Positions 1 through 10,276 of a DNA stretch of 64,000 bases are shown piece by piece. The DNA comes from Haliclona indistincta. Its lineage: Eukaryota; Porifera; Demospongiae; Haplosclerida; Chalinidae. Below the pieces are notes generated by a model. The model did not search any database, was not told where the DNA came from, and saw only the letters and a list, made by a program, of their open reading frames with translations. Both the position numbers and the translations under genes were made by a program. Position 1 is the first letter of the stretch, and each line of letters begins with the position of its first letter. Location of the stretch: positions 5,536,314-5,600,313 of the forward strand of contig OZ024785.1 of assembly GCA_964017065.1 (NCBI GenBank), in the 5' to 3' direction.

Positions 1-38
1 CACTGCATCCAAGTGTCTCAGCCTGGCAGCATAGTTGG

Positions 39-676
39 TTACTTATACATTCTCTTCAATATTTTTAGCAAAATCTTTGCCCTGAGATGACTTCTTTTTT
101 CAATACTTGGACAAGTCAAGTTTGGTTCCTACATGCATACATAAAAATTAATAAGATTTTGGCGAGTTGATTTAACTTACATTCATGATTGACCTCTTGA
201 TGATTTCATTCAATAGGAAGTAAGCAGCACGCTGTTCTATAATATTTGTACCTTCCTCAAAAGATCCAGTAACATTAGAATGCTGTAAAGTAGTATTACA
301 ATGCAACGTCTTATTGTAACTGACTATAAACATACCATGTCTTGATAGTAAATAAAACCAAGCTCTGACTGCATGTTAAGCAGCTCGCAAGCCAGAAGAA
401 GTTTAGTCTCTGTTGTATTCGAAAAATCAAGTTGCAAATTTTTCTTTAGAGGATGAAGGTATAAAGTAAAAAATTATCAATTTTATTGGAACTTACAATA
501 GCAAACTCGATCGTTTCTTGAACAGTACTTATAGATGACGGTTGACTGCTTCCTGACGATGTCATTTCATGACTGTCTGAAGTGATGTTGGTTACTGCAG
601 GCATCGCTGAGGAATATCCTGGTAGATGAAACACAGTAACCAGCAGTACCATAGCTTGAATCAAAGTGAACTTCAT
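39..676 (-). CDS. Small secreted helical protein, unrecognised family
   Basis: Four exons predicted on the minus strand: 497-676, 336-443, 181-282 and 39-128. All junctions are phase 0 with GT-AG sites, giving 159 residues. The first about 24 residues form a clear signal peptide (MKFTLIQAMVLLVTVFHLPG...). A Ser/Thr-rich stretch follows, then three exons with amphipathic-helix character and N-glycosylation sequons (NIT, NTT, NVT, NLT). There is only one cysteine after about residue 70, so it is not a knottin-like peptide. The last exon is basic and ends KRMYK. A TATA-like box lies about 80 bp upstream of the start. I recognise no family; a secreted factor is an inference from the signal peptide and small size. 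Confidence 0.6.
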
Positions 677-753
677 TATGTATCATAAGTTGCAATTTCA
701 ACAAAACTGATTGTTGTAACTTGTATGTTGCATGGCTGTTCTCAGTGCAGCAT

Positions 754-762
754 CTTTTATAG
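754..762 (-). promoter_or_regulatory. TATA box of the small secreted gene
   Basis: The minus strand reads CTATAAAAG here, about 80 bp before the ATG at 676. Most genes in this window lack such a box, so its presence at both small secreted genes suggests a focused, inducible promoter. That reading is inference. Confidence 0.5.
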
Positions 763-770
763 TCTCGCTT

Positions 771-1320
771 CACATGTACATCTGGATGGCCGAGCCAAAA
801 AGTCAGATACATGGAAACATGTTTCGTGCGTATTTGTTTGAGGAACACGTTTGAGTTCATTTCAGTTGAATATTGATGATGACCTGTGTGGGACATATGT
901 TCTCCTTGAATATTTATACAAATGTATTGATTTCCTTTCTGAACTCCCTGTTTGAACCACATCAAATCAATGCATACTAGCAGTACATGACTTTTTGACA
1001 ATATGTAATAATTATCATAAATTAGTGCAGCTGGTTGGGTGATGCTACGAGGCAAAGTCACAGACGAGAAAATTTGCCATTTGTGACATTATGTTGTTTA
1101 TACCTTAAGCTTGTAACCATTGGCTCCACCATACAGCTGTACAACGCAGTGCAGAGATAATGACATCATTTATTGCCACAGACATATGCATCTGTCTCTC
1201 ATTATAAGTACAGAACTCCGGCAGCATGCGGGCTCGTGAAGCTCTTAAATGGAACTTATTCTGTAATTTCATGCAGTTATAAAAAATATAAGTACACAGT
1301 GTGAATAGTGATGTAGTGCA
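771..1320. repeat. Direct repeat copy A, upstream of the secreted gene
   Basis: This segment and 1482-1998 are diverged direct copies, sharing in order the blocks starting acatctggatggc, catatgttctccttgaata, gccatttgtgacatta, ccaccatacagc and gcatgcgggctcgtgaag. Copy A begins directly upstream of the TATA box at 754-762. Apparent open frames within it (for example 567-1061 on the minus strand) read across repeat DNA and lack splice support. Confidence 0.75.
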
Positions 1321-1481
1321 TGCGTATTATAATACCCTACTTCAGAGATAGCGAATAATGATGGACACATCAAATCTCTGTCACACGCATTAGATGCTTA
1401 TTATTTAGTCTCATTATTTATTTATTCATTATTAATTTTATTCTTATTTTTTATTATTTATATACTTAGTGTCATTTCACA

Positions 1482-1998
1482 TACTTGTACATCTGGATGG
1501 CTGAGCCAAAAAGTCAGATACATGGAAACAGATGTTTTCATGCGTATTTGTTTGAGGAACTCCTTTGAGTCCATTTCAGTTGAATATTGATGTTGACCTG
1601 AGAGGGACATATGTTCTCCTTGAATATTCATACAAATGTGGGTAGTTAGTTGATTCCTTCCTGAAGTCCCCGTTTGAACCACATCAAATGAATGCATATT
1701 ACTAGTGCATGACTTTTTGACAATTTCAGAATAATAATTAATAAGGATTCTGCCAATTTTGGTTGGGCAATGCTACGAGGCAAAGTCAGGCAAGAAAAGT
1801 TGCCATTTGTGACATTACGTTGTTTTTACTATTATGGGTATACCTTGTGACCATTGACTCCACCATACAGCATCTGTCTATCATTATAAGTACAGAACTC
1901 CAGCCGCATGCGGGCTCGTGAAGCACTTAAATGCAAGTTATTCCATATTGTCATACAGTTACGTACACAGTATGAACATTAAAAGTTGTAGTACAATG
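1482..1998. repeat. Direct repeat copy B
   Basis: Second copy of the block at 771-1320, about 0.7 kb downstream in the same orientation with small indels. The unit spans intergenic DNA only. The stretch 1999-2338 that follows is AT-rich and shows no gene. Confidence 0.75.
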
Positions 1999-2339
1999 TT
2001 ATTTATAATGTGAACCTCATTTGATTTTATTTCAAACATTCTGTAACTTATTCTTGTATCGGTACAATAATTATTAGCGTAAATTATAGAAAAATGTAGC
2101 TGTTCGTCACTGTTCTTAATTGTCAAAAAGCTTGCTTAATAAATTTATTAATAAGTAGTCAGTGACTCCAATGTTTTTGTTCGCGTAAAAGCATTGCCAT
2201 ATGATAATGTGTAAACAACATCCTGAGTTTTCACTGGGAATTTTTAGTTTAACAATGATTTAATATATTTTCCACTGAACATCTGTCAATATGTATCATA
2301 AGTCTAGATGACAGCAGCTGTACGACTGCATGCTCATGA

Positions 2340-2347
2340 CTATAAAA
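2340..2347 (+). promoter_or_regulatory. TATA box of the second secreted gene
   Basis: ctataaaa lies 50-57 bp upstream of the ATG at 2397. Position and sequence match a metazoan TATA element and mirror the box at 754-762 on the other strand. Confidence 0.5.
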
Positions 2348-2396
2348 ATCAAACACGCTTTAGAGATCAACAGATATTCTGATAACTATTGAAAGA

Positions 2397-2714
2397 ATGC
2401 ATTTTTCTGTTTCTTTGATTATTCTGTTTGGAGCAGTGATTGCAACTATTGCAACTTGCGAAAACAATTCGAATTCTGACTGCACACAACTCCTTTATGA
2501 TGAATGCTCACTGGTGCGAATAATGGCTTTTGGAGAAGACTACTTGGTGAGCAAATTATTATGCAACTATACTAGCTTGCAACATGCATGCATGCAGAGG
2601 CGGGATAGACAATGTCTTGATGGAGCTGCTGTTGAAAGTCTTAAAGAGCTGATTCTGAGAACTGACAATAGTTTGGCTGATCTACTTCAAAATGTGATAT
2701 CTTCCTCCTCCTAA
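2397..2714 (+). CDS. Small Cys-containing secreted protein
   Basis: A 105-residue open frame starts MHFSVSLIILFGAVIATIAT, a clear signal peptide, followed by about 85 residues with six cysteines and one NYT sequon. The frame ends in a serine run and a TAA. A strong acceptor (ttttaccattcag) lies at 2761-2770, and the open stretch 2771-2944 after it encodes four more cysteines (LSCNLSCPDF...C) and a stop. If a weak donor at 2694 (gtgata) is used, the two parts join in frame and the protein is longer. With the better donor at 2718 the second part is 3' UTR. Family unknown. It diverges from the gene at 39-676 across the duplicated intergenic block. Confidence 0.5.
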   Translation: MHFSVSLIILFGAVIATIATCENNSNSDCTQLLYDECSLVRIMAFGEDYLVSKLLCNYTSLQHACMQRRDRQCLDGAAVESLKELILRTDNSLADLLQNVISSSS

Positions 2715-3178
2715 CGCTGTAAGCACGTTTTTTTGCTTAACCATTGCTAATTCTTCTTTTTACCATTCAGACTCAGAATCAATGTCCAAAACTTAAGTCA
2801 TTCTTTCTGACAGTTTTAACTCTACTAACAGAAGTGGGACCTCACCTTGCACTGTCGTGCAACCTTTCTTGTCCTGACTTTGACACTTGTCTGCTATCTA
2901 ATGAACACATGGATGTGAGGGAACACCTTCTGCCGCCGGCATGATAGTGTCGATGGATGAGCAAGCAGTCTGAGTGGGCATCCAGTGCTATTTGTAAAAA
3001 CTTTTAATTTTAAATAATTCTTTACCCGTGATTCAAACACTTTGACGCGTTCTCGGTGGGCACGTGGGAGTCAGTACATGTACGGCGTCCAGCCATATAA
3101 CGGATGCAATTACGTTATCAGTAGCTCATTCTAACATCTGTTTTGCATAGCCCTAGAGCCTATAGCTCGTGCCGAAGC

Positions 3179-4877
3179 ATGGCTGCAACCGCGTGGTACA
3201 GTCTTCACTCACTGGTACGGCTAGCTCTTATTGTGCATACTTTGCTGATCGAAGCCAGCGCCGCCAGCAACCGCTGTCCAGCGGGTAAGTGACGACACGT
3301 GCATGCAGCATAAACTGATCATAATAATTATTTTATTGCGGAACAGAAAATGGAGCTGAAGTCCTTGATGATGTATCACTTGAAGTAGTATGCAACGGCG
3401 ATGATGCTGCTGTGACCTGGAGCATCAAACCAAACCTTGATTTCTATCAAATATTTATAGTGTATCAATGTTTTGATGCAGAGGTTAGCAGAAAATACAC
3501 TATAATTATTATTAATTTTCAGTACACTAAATACTAATTATTTTTAGAACAACATCACAGAGCAACCATTTTTTCAAGCACTATATACTTCACCAGTAAG
3601 AGCTGAAAATGTGTCAGATCTTCCGTTACGGCAAGAAGGAGATGTTTGCATTTTCAGAGCTTGCGTCAGACTTGATGGATTAGATTATGACCTTCGCAAC
3701 ATCAAGGAGCAAGGAAATTGCACAGGTAGAGTGCATGAGCAGTCAATGCTGCCCAAAACATGCAACCAATAGCCTATAGAATGTTACTGCAAACAATCAC
3801 TGATCCATGCCTTGCTATGTGTAGCGCGCCCCACATCTGATGCTGCATCTTCTAATACTACTACTGTGATGTCTTCTACTACGATATTTTCTACTACTAC
3901 TACTACTACTTCTACTACTACTACTACTACTATATCTTCTACTACCACAATGTTATCCATTGATTCAACAGCACCAACTGCATCAATGCTCATTACCTCA
4001 TCTTCAGCAACAGCCTCATCCTACAGCATAGTACATTCAACAAATTCGTCAACTATTCAAAGTGAGCAGCTGTCATAATAATTAATAATAATTATTATTG
4101 AATTCTTGTGGTTGTAAATCGTACAAAACTACTCTTTCTACCTCTTCATATTATACATGCGCAGACATTCTATCATCCGGTATTGGCAGTAGTTCTATAC
4201 CTGTATCATCTCAAGCCTCATCACCAATAACCACTCAAGCAACAACCACTGAATGTGAGTTGTCATTGCGATGTTTATAATTGAATTAATCTCTTTTGGA
4301 CATTGTAGCACTCAACGCTACTATAATTGCAGCTATTGCGACACTTGTTTTTACCTTGTGCGCTGTTATAGTTTTTGTTCTATTATGGAGGTATGCACTT
4401 AGATAGCTATGTGGCACCATTAACAATACAACAAAATCCTTTTATAGACAAATAACAAGACACAGAAAGCTAATATACTTTAAAGAACAACTCAAGGTAA
4501 TGCTGCTTGCTTAGAATAAGAACAATATGATTTTCTCTTAAACTTCTTAGAAGAATGAGAATGAAAGTGAATTTGTTTATTCAAAAAATCTTCATCTTCA
4601 GTCGTCTCTCATAACCTTGTTTGAAGCTTTAGAGCCCATTGTTGATGCATATTATTCCAAGACAATTCCTCTGGATTTAAATGCCATTGCTATCACTGTA
4701 GTCAATGAATCTCCTGAAGTAACCGTTACGAAGGCTTCTGAAGAACAGTCTCTTAAAGAAGTGTCATTTGGTAATGATTCATGGCAGTATAAAGACAAAA
4801 GCCCGCCTTTAGACTCAACCAGTGGTTACATCAGTTTCAGTGAGGCGGCAATGTGTTCACAAGCAGGAAAATCATAA
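3179..4877 (+). CDS. Single-pass membrane protein with Ser/Thr-rich stalk
   Basis: Eight exons: 3179-3284, 3347-3483, 3548-3725, 3825-4061, 4165-4254, 4309-4390, 4448-4496 and 4551-4877. Phases agree throughout and the total is 401 residues. Order: signal peptide (LVRLALIVHTLLIEASAA), an ectodomain of about 110 residues with paired cysteines and a VTWSI core that looks beta-sandwich-like, then a stalk of about 110 residues almost entirely Ser/Thr (poly-Thr, probably O-glycosylated). One transmembrane helix follows, encoded by 4309-4390 (TIIAAIATLVFTLCAVIVFV), and a cytoplasmic tail of about 125 residues. The tail has tyrosines including YISF, a possible YxxPhi sorting motif. The build is that of a type I cell-surface receptor or mucin-like adhesion protein. 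Ligand and family are unknown; an Ig-like fold is a guess. Confidence 0.65.
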
Positions 4878-5970
4878 TCTCTACTTCACAACTTGTTTGG
4901 GACTACACTCAATGGTTTCTTGCTTGCAATCATGATAATCACGTCGTGCAACATTAATTTTGCTGCATTTTTAAACCTCCTTAACTGTTCAATATAAACA
5001 GATGAATACTTCATCTAAAATGTGTTCTTCATTGTCATTGTTATTGATAACATAATAATAATGATAGTAAAAACATTATGATAACTATAGTCAATATTTA
5101 CACACTAGAAGATTTGAAGCCATGTGTGAGACACCCCTGAACAGCATCTCAGCTGATGCTGGATAGCTACCATAATTATAGTATCTTGTTCCCATGTTCC
5201 ATGTGACAGCTGGTCACTTCTTCTGCAGCATGCTAGCTATCGTTCATCTTTCCATGGATCTGCTGTATGATAGCATACATGCTCCTCCAATGAGACATTG
5301 TACCATTGGTGCTGCATGCTGGTTGGCTTGGGAGAATGACCAGCTAAAAGAATGCACCAAAGGTGTGGATGCCCGGTGGTATTTAGCTAGCTCAGTGCAG
5401 TTTAATTGACAACAGACACTACTGTAACAGTGAAGAAGCTGCAGCTATACCAGAACTAGGCATGACAGTCTTGACTACAAATGTTGTGACACCTTCTGCC
5501 CTAGAGCTACTGCCGATAATTCAGTAGAATTCGCAAGTATCAGCGCTTAGTTTTCAGCCGACACTGAGTTCTGCCTGCAGACAGAATGAATGAATGACAC
5601 ACATACCAATGAACTACTGTATGGCTCTGCCCACTGAGGCATAACAAACACCTCTCTCAATGTAGCCCTAGTTTTTGACTCCCATGGATTTATAATTCCC
5701 ACTCGAAACCTCTGAAAAACTACCTGTTTACACTGTTTTCACAATTTTGGCTGCACAAGTGTGTACTTAATACTCTGCATGTGAATATGTGTGGTGAATT
5801 ACTCATACCATCTGTGGCACTTTGAGACAATTAATTATCAGCCACGTAATTCAGCTACAGATGGTTACATTAGTATCAAGTTTCGAAGTCATGATTTTTG
5901 AGACGATTATCGATAATTGATTAAAAAACAATATAAACAATAATTACACACTACATGATTGAAGCCATAG
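4878..5970. other. Intergenic, no gene seen
   Basis: About 1.1 kb between the stalked receptor and the 3' end of the first beta-helix receptor. No exon chain, RNA gene or clear repeat was found. Short open frames here lack splice support and recognisable composition. Confidence 0.6.
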
Positions 5971-8900
5971 TTATGTATTTTGAGAGGTAACAGTTCCATA
6001 TCTAGGGCTACTAGTGGAGTCGATGGAGCGGTGAGAGAATGTTTGAGTTGTGTTATCCAGCTGGTCATTCTCTACAGGCTCAATGTCTCTATGAGACTCT
6101 AACAGACATATTGAAGTATGCCGGTGAACAGCAGGCGCTACATCACGCTCTTCATCACGCTCTTCTGTTTCAGGAGGTCCATAGTAATTTATAGTGTCTC
6201 TGTATTCACCAGCAGCTACCATGCCATCCATGAAACTACCAAAGCTCTGTTCTAGCTGCCCGGATGATAAAATCGTCCATGACGGTTTCTTGTGTCTTCC
6301 ACAACAGCATATTCGCCAGAAAATCCAATTTAGAGTGTTCTTGTTGGCACGACAGAAGTAAAACACAAGATAGCATGACATGTAAACTAAAGGAATAAAG
6401 ATCAGTACAATCTGAAGCCAGTATGTGAAAGGTGATGGAGAATTGTTGACAGCAACTAGGTATCGATTGTACAGAGATATTACGTTGATGATAGCCAATA
6501 AACTAAAGACAAAGGCATCCAGTAAATTATACACTGCTTTCTTGTACGGCTGGAGAGCTCCAAAGAGTAGGATACCAATAGTGCATATGATTTGCTGCAT
6601 AATATATTGAGCAGCCCAAAAAGGAGCAGCGAAGTTGACTGAAACGATTAAAACACGTAACAGAAAATAGAGCGATGCAAAAAATCGAAGGTCGTAAGTA
6701 CCATCCGTGCCATCTTTAAAACAGTTGTGAAAAACATTCAGAAAGAGTTGAAACTTGGGACCAGGAAGAAGGAACTTGAGCTTTAACTTTTCGAGGCAGC
6801 TGTAGAAGGGTTTAATGGAGTAGAGGAATAGAATCAAGGGCATAAGAATGCATATGATAGAAAAAATGAGAATAGAAAAAATCAGGTATGGTGCATATTC
6901 CAAAGAAAAGAAGCGATACTCTCCGTGTATGAAGCATACCATTTCAGCAACACCACCAGTGTGGTTGTACAGGATCCCTGGGTAAAGCATATAAGAAGAT
7001 ACGACGGCAAATTTTGAAAATGATAGTACGAGAAAAGTACCAATGGCATCAACAAGTGAACGCTTGAAATTCCATCGGCGTCTAAACCGAGCAAGTAGTC
7101 GATGCAGCGGTTTCATCATCCACACAATAAGTCTGAACTGACGTTCATGAAGAGCTGTAGCAAGTAAAATGAAGGCGAGAAGAACCAATGGGTACGCTGC
7201 TGTAATATACTCGAGAGTTCTCATGTGAAGACTGTTAAGGTTACGACTGAGACAGAATCGGAAAGCTGGTATAAAGTCAAAAAAGTCGAGATTCCAGATG
7301 TCATAGAGAGAACCGTAGACTTGTTTTATTGGCTGGGCAGCACTGGTGACTGCCTGATAGTCAATAGTACCTTCACCATCCACTCCAAATGTTCCTGTGA
7401 TGATTTGAGCAAAAAATATGAAAGCGTTACCCGGCCCAGAAGTGACACTGACGTTGAACATGATCACTACGACAAGAAGAATTGTTGTAGGAACAAGTTC
7501 TGTCAGAATATACAGTGCCCATGAGTATCTCTCTGCACTAGCAGTGCCATTACCACAGTCAACACATTCGTAGAACTTTGAGTTAACCGCCGGACCGTAC
7601 CCGTCAACACAGGAGCTACAGAGAACTCCAGTTCGATTGAACAGTTGACATAGGTGTTGATCGAGGTCATCAGGATCTGCCGGCAAACTGAGGTATTCCC
7701 CTCGATCCAGATTAAAGTCAGAAGCACATTCAAAGCATTGTCCAGAAACGATTGAGCGCGGTGAGGTTTTGTTAATAGTATTATATCCAATCCAATGCCC
7801 TCTTTGTATCTTGGACTTCAAATAGCCGTCTGTTAAAACGTATGGATATTTAGCAAAGTCACATTTCATGCAAGTGTTGCACTGTTTCTCGTAGATATCA
7901 GTCAGTTTCAAATGGTAACCAGGAGGGCAATCGGCAAATTTGACAATCACTTCAGTTGTCAAAACTCGTGGTTGCAACGTACTCAGAGTAACACTCACTT
8001 CTGTTTCGTTAGCGCCAGGCAGAATTTCAAAGTCTAGACCAGAAACATAGGACGAATAACCTTTTATGATGACGGAGAAGATCTGTGCAGTTTGAGGTAT
8101 AGTAGCATTTCGATCGTCTCTAATCATAACCGGCAATGGTTCAATTGCTCCTGGGATTGTCTGCATGTAGTAAGGCTGTCCTTGAGTTACATTGATAAAG
8201 TATGCACCTGAAGTTGCAATGCTATTTACACAATCCTCCTCGTAGTCCCATATTCGAGAACGATTATTCCAACAAAAAACCTCATCGTACTGTTTCGTTA
8301 CACTATTCAAAGAACCATACGGTAAATCACTCCACAGACATGTCAGCAAAGTTGTGGCATAAATTGCTTCTCCAGAAAGACCAGCGGAATTTTGGTTAAA
8401 TACAAAGTGTGTCTGCCAATCGTGAGGTGAAACAGACACATCATGGTACCTAATGAAACAAGCTCGTGATGAAATCAGCTCGTGATCACCGATGGACTCC
8501 CAGTAAACAGCGCCACCCTTGAAATGAGCAGTGTTGTTGACAAAAGACAGTGTTGTATTGTCATACACTCTGATGTAGGCATAGCTAAACAACACCAGAG
8601 CTCCTCCATTCGTGCCTGTGTTACCAGAGAAGTTGGCTGTGGCTTCGGACATGAAGACGAGTCCAGCATTAAGACTAGCTACTCCACTTCCCACATTATC
8701 ATACATGTGTAACGATCCTTGAAACAGAATGTTTACTGAGTCAGTGTATATTGTCCCAATGCCTACAGGAGCACCGATTAGATCTGTATAGATGACAGTG
8801 TTTGCTATGAAACAACAGTTTGTCAACATCGGTTTGACAGCTACTCCCTCGGTTATTTCATGCCATAGAGCCATGTCAATGGCCGAGCCAAGACGAGCCG

Positions 8901-10161
8901 TATTGTTCGTAAAATTACAATTCACTAAATCAATAGAGTTTGTCGAGTTAAATACACCAACCTCACGAGTGGTAAAGAAAGATAGACCGCCACCAAAATA
9001 AGCAATATTGTCGTGAAATGACGTGTCCATTATCGCCACTTTGTTGTACTTCACCTCCTCGGTAATTCCAGCAAACTGAATTCGAGCTCCTCCTCCCCCA
9101 GTTCCACGATAACTGAAAACAGCATATTTACACTCGTTACCAATAAACTCCGAGGAAACAACCTCTACAGTATTGTTCTGGGAATAGTCCTCAAATAACA
9201 ATTCTAGCCCAGCGCCCCAAACTGCAGTGTTACCAATGAAGTGACAGCCGGTGATGAGGACAGAAACGTTTGTAGCATAGCCTTTCAAAAGCATTGACAG
9301 GCCCCCTCCTCGTCCAAGACCCACGTTGTAACTTAATTCTGGAAGAACAAATGCATCTCCAACAAAGTCATCAGTCTTGGCAACATTGTCGCTAAAGTAG
9401 CAGTCTTCAAAGATGTAATTCGAATTGGAAGAAAAATTGCTCAAAGGAGTGTAATATTTGTCAAAACATTCACTGTTGCCCGGGATACAATACAGTAGCT
9501 CCACATCCACTCCACCACCTCCTCCAGATTTTGAATTTTTAGGTGTGTTTCCAGTGAAGATGCAATTCTTGAAAGTGTTCTGTCCTACTGTACCATACAG
9601 CACAAGGCCTGTGCCATTGCTGTTCTCAATGGTGACATACTTCATGCTCACATCTGAACAGAGAAGAAAATACAGGGTGACTTGAAACTCAAGAAACCGC
9701 TTGTCCTGAGAATTTTGATCTCGACTTGTGCTGTTTCGTTCAGCTCCACATCCTGAGAATTTCACGTTCTTGATTGTGATCCTGGTTGAGTTGAAGAACC
9801 CCAGTCCAGCTCCGGCAGCTGACCCAGAACAAGAAATTGTAACAGCGGACTCGTTTTGTCCTTTTTCCCAAAGACCGACCTCAAACCCGTTCCTTCGCTC
9901 GAAATTGTAAGAAGTAGTTATGGTGTAACTCTCGCTTGGTCTAAGGTACACGGCTACACTGTTCTCATTGTTGACCTGTACAGCTCCCAGCAAGGCCAGA
10001 TCCAGTGTGCGGCATGGCAGCAGCTCTCCACTCGTCCAGCAACTGCTGTTCGTCGTTCCTGCTCTCGGATCGACATATATGTCGGTCTGGCTAGCACCCT
10101 CGGCGGCTGAAAGTCGTAAAAAAGAAGCTCCAAGAATGCTGAGAGCTAGAGCGACCAACAT
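5971..10161 (-). CDS. Beta-helix multi-pass membrane receptor, paralog 1
   Basis: One uninterrupted exon of 1,396 codons. A signal peptide (LALSILGASFLRLSA) leads into about 700 residues of irregular right-handed beta-helix repeats rich in N-x-A/G, GGG and CxF motifs, similar in style to polymorphic outer membrane protein repeats. A Cys-rich segment (CxxCxxC, then CSSCVDGYGP) precedes about eight hydrophobic segments from near residue 870 (for example TILLVVVIMFNVSV, YPLVLLAFILLATAL, FTYWLQIVLIFIPLVY). The cytoplasmic tail has many tyrosines and acidic residues. The Cys-rich and membrane parts resemble the gene at 20102-23752, so both belong to one family. A cell-surface recognition role is inferred. 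The start lies 115 bp from the PEX13 stop on the same strand. The frame is intact. Confidence 0.8.
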   Translation of the reverse strand: MLVALALSILGASFLRLSAAEGASQTDIYVDPRAGTTNSSCWTSGELLPCRTLDLALLGAVQVNNENSVAVYLRPSESYTITTSYNFERRNGFEVGLWEKGQNESAVTISCSGSAAGAGLGFFNSTRITIKNVKFSGCGAERNSTSRDQNSQDKRFLEFQVTLYFLLCSDVSMKYVTIENSNGTGLVLYGTVGQNTFKNCIFTGNTPKNSKSGGGGGVDVELLYCIPGNSECFDKYYTPLSNFSSNSNYIFEDCYFSDNVAKTDDFVGDAFVLPELSYNVGLGRGGGLSMLLKGYATNVSVLITGCHFIGNTAVWGAGLELLFEDYSQNNTVEVVSSEFIGNECKYAVFSYRGTGGGGARIQFAGITEEVKYNKVAIMDTSFHDNIAYFGGGLSFFTTREVGVFNSTNSIDLVNCNFTNNTARLGSAIDMALWHEITEGVAVKPMLTNCCFIANTVIYTDLIGAPVGIGTIYTDSVNILFQGSLHMYDNVGSGVASLNAGLVFMSEATANFSGNTGTNGGALVLFSYAYIRVYDNTTLSFVNNTAHFKGGAVYWESIGDHELISSRACFIRYHDVSVSPHDWQTHFVFNQNSAGLSGEAIYATTLLTCLWSDLPYGSLNSVTKQYDEVFCWNNRSRIWDYEEDCVNSIATSGAYFINVTQGQPYYMQTIPGAIEPLPVMIRDDRNATIPQTAQIFSVIIKGYSSYVSGLDFEILPGANETEVSVTLSTLQPRVLTTEVIVKFADCPPGYHLKLTDIYEKQCNTCMKCDFAKYPYVLTDGYLKSKIQRGHWIGYNTINKTSPRSIVSGQCFECASDFNLDRGEYLSLPADPDDLDQHLCQLFNRTGVLCSSCVDGYGPAVNSKFYECVDCGNGTASAERYSWALYILTELVPTTILLVVVIMFNVSVTSGPGNAFIFFAQIITGTFGVDGEGTIDYQAVTSAAQPIKQVYGSLYDIWNLDFFDFIPAFRFCLSRNLNSLHMRTLEYITAAYPLVLLAFILLATALHERQFRLIVWMMKPLHRLLARFRRRWNFKRSLVDAIGTFLVLSFSKFAVVSSYMLYPGILYNHTGGVAEMVCFIHGEYRFFSLEYAPYLIFSILIFSIICILMPLILFLYSIKPFYSCLEKLKLKFLLPGPKFQLFLNVFHNCFKDGTDGTYDLRFFASLYFLLRVLIVSVNFAAPFWAAQYIMQQIICTIGILLFGALQPYKKAVYNLLDAFVFSLLAIINVISLYNRYLVAVNNSPSPFTYWLQIVLIFIPLVYMSCYLVFYFCRANKNTLNWIFWRICCCGRHKKPSWTILSSGQLEQSFGSFMDGMVAAGEYRDTINYYGPPETEERDEERDVAPAVHRHTSICLLESHRDIEPVENDQLDNTTQTFSHRSIDSTSSPRYGTVTSQNT

Positions 10162-10276
10162 GATGGCTACAACACTTATTCATTGATTGGGCGTGGCTTG
10201 TAGACGTTTTGCAAAAAAACTTTTCATGTAACGATTTGACAGAACATAATAGAAAATTTGCAGAGGTATATCAGTT

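Noticed and set aside
567..1061. 164-codon minus-strand frame
   Set aside because: Runs across the direct repeat and the promoter of the secreted gene; no splice or family support.
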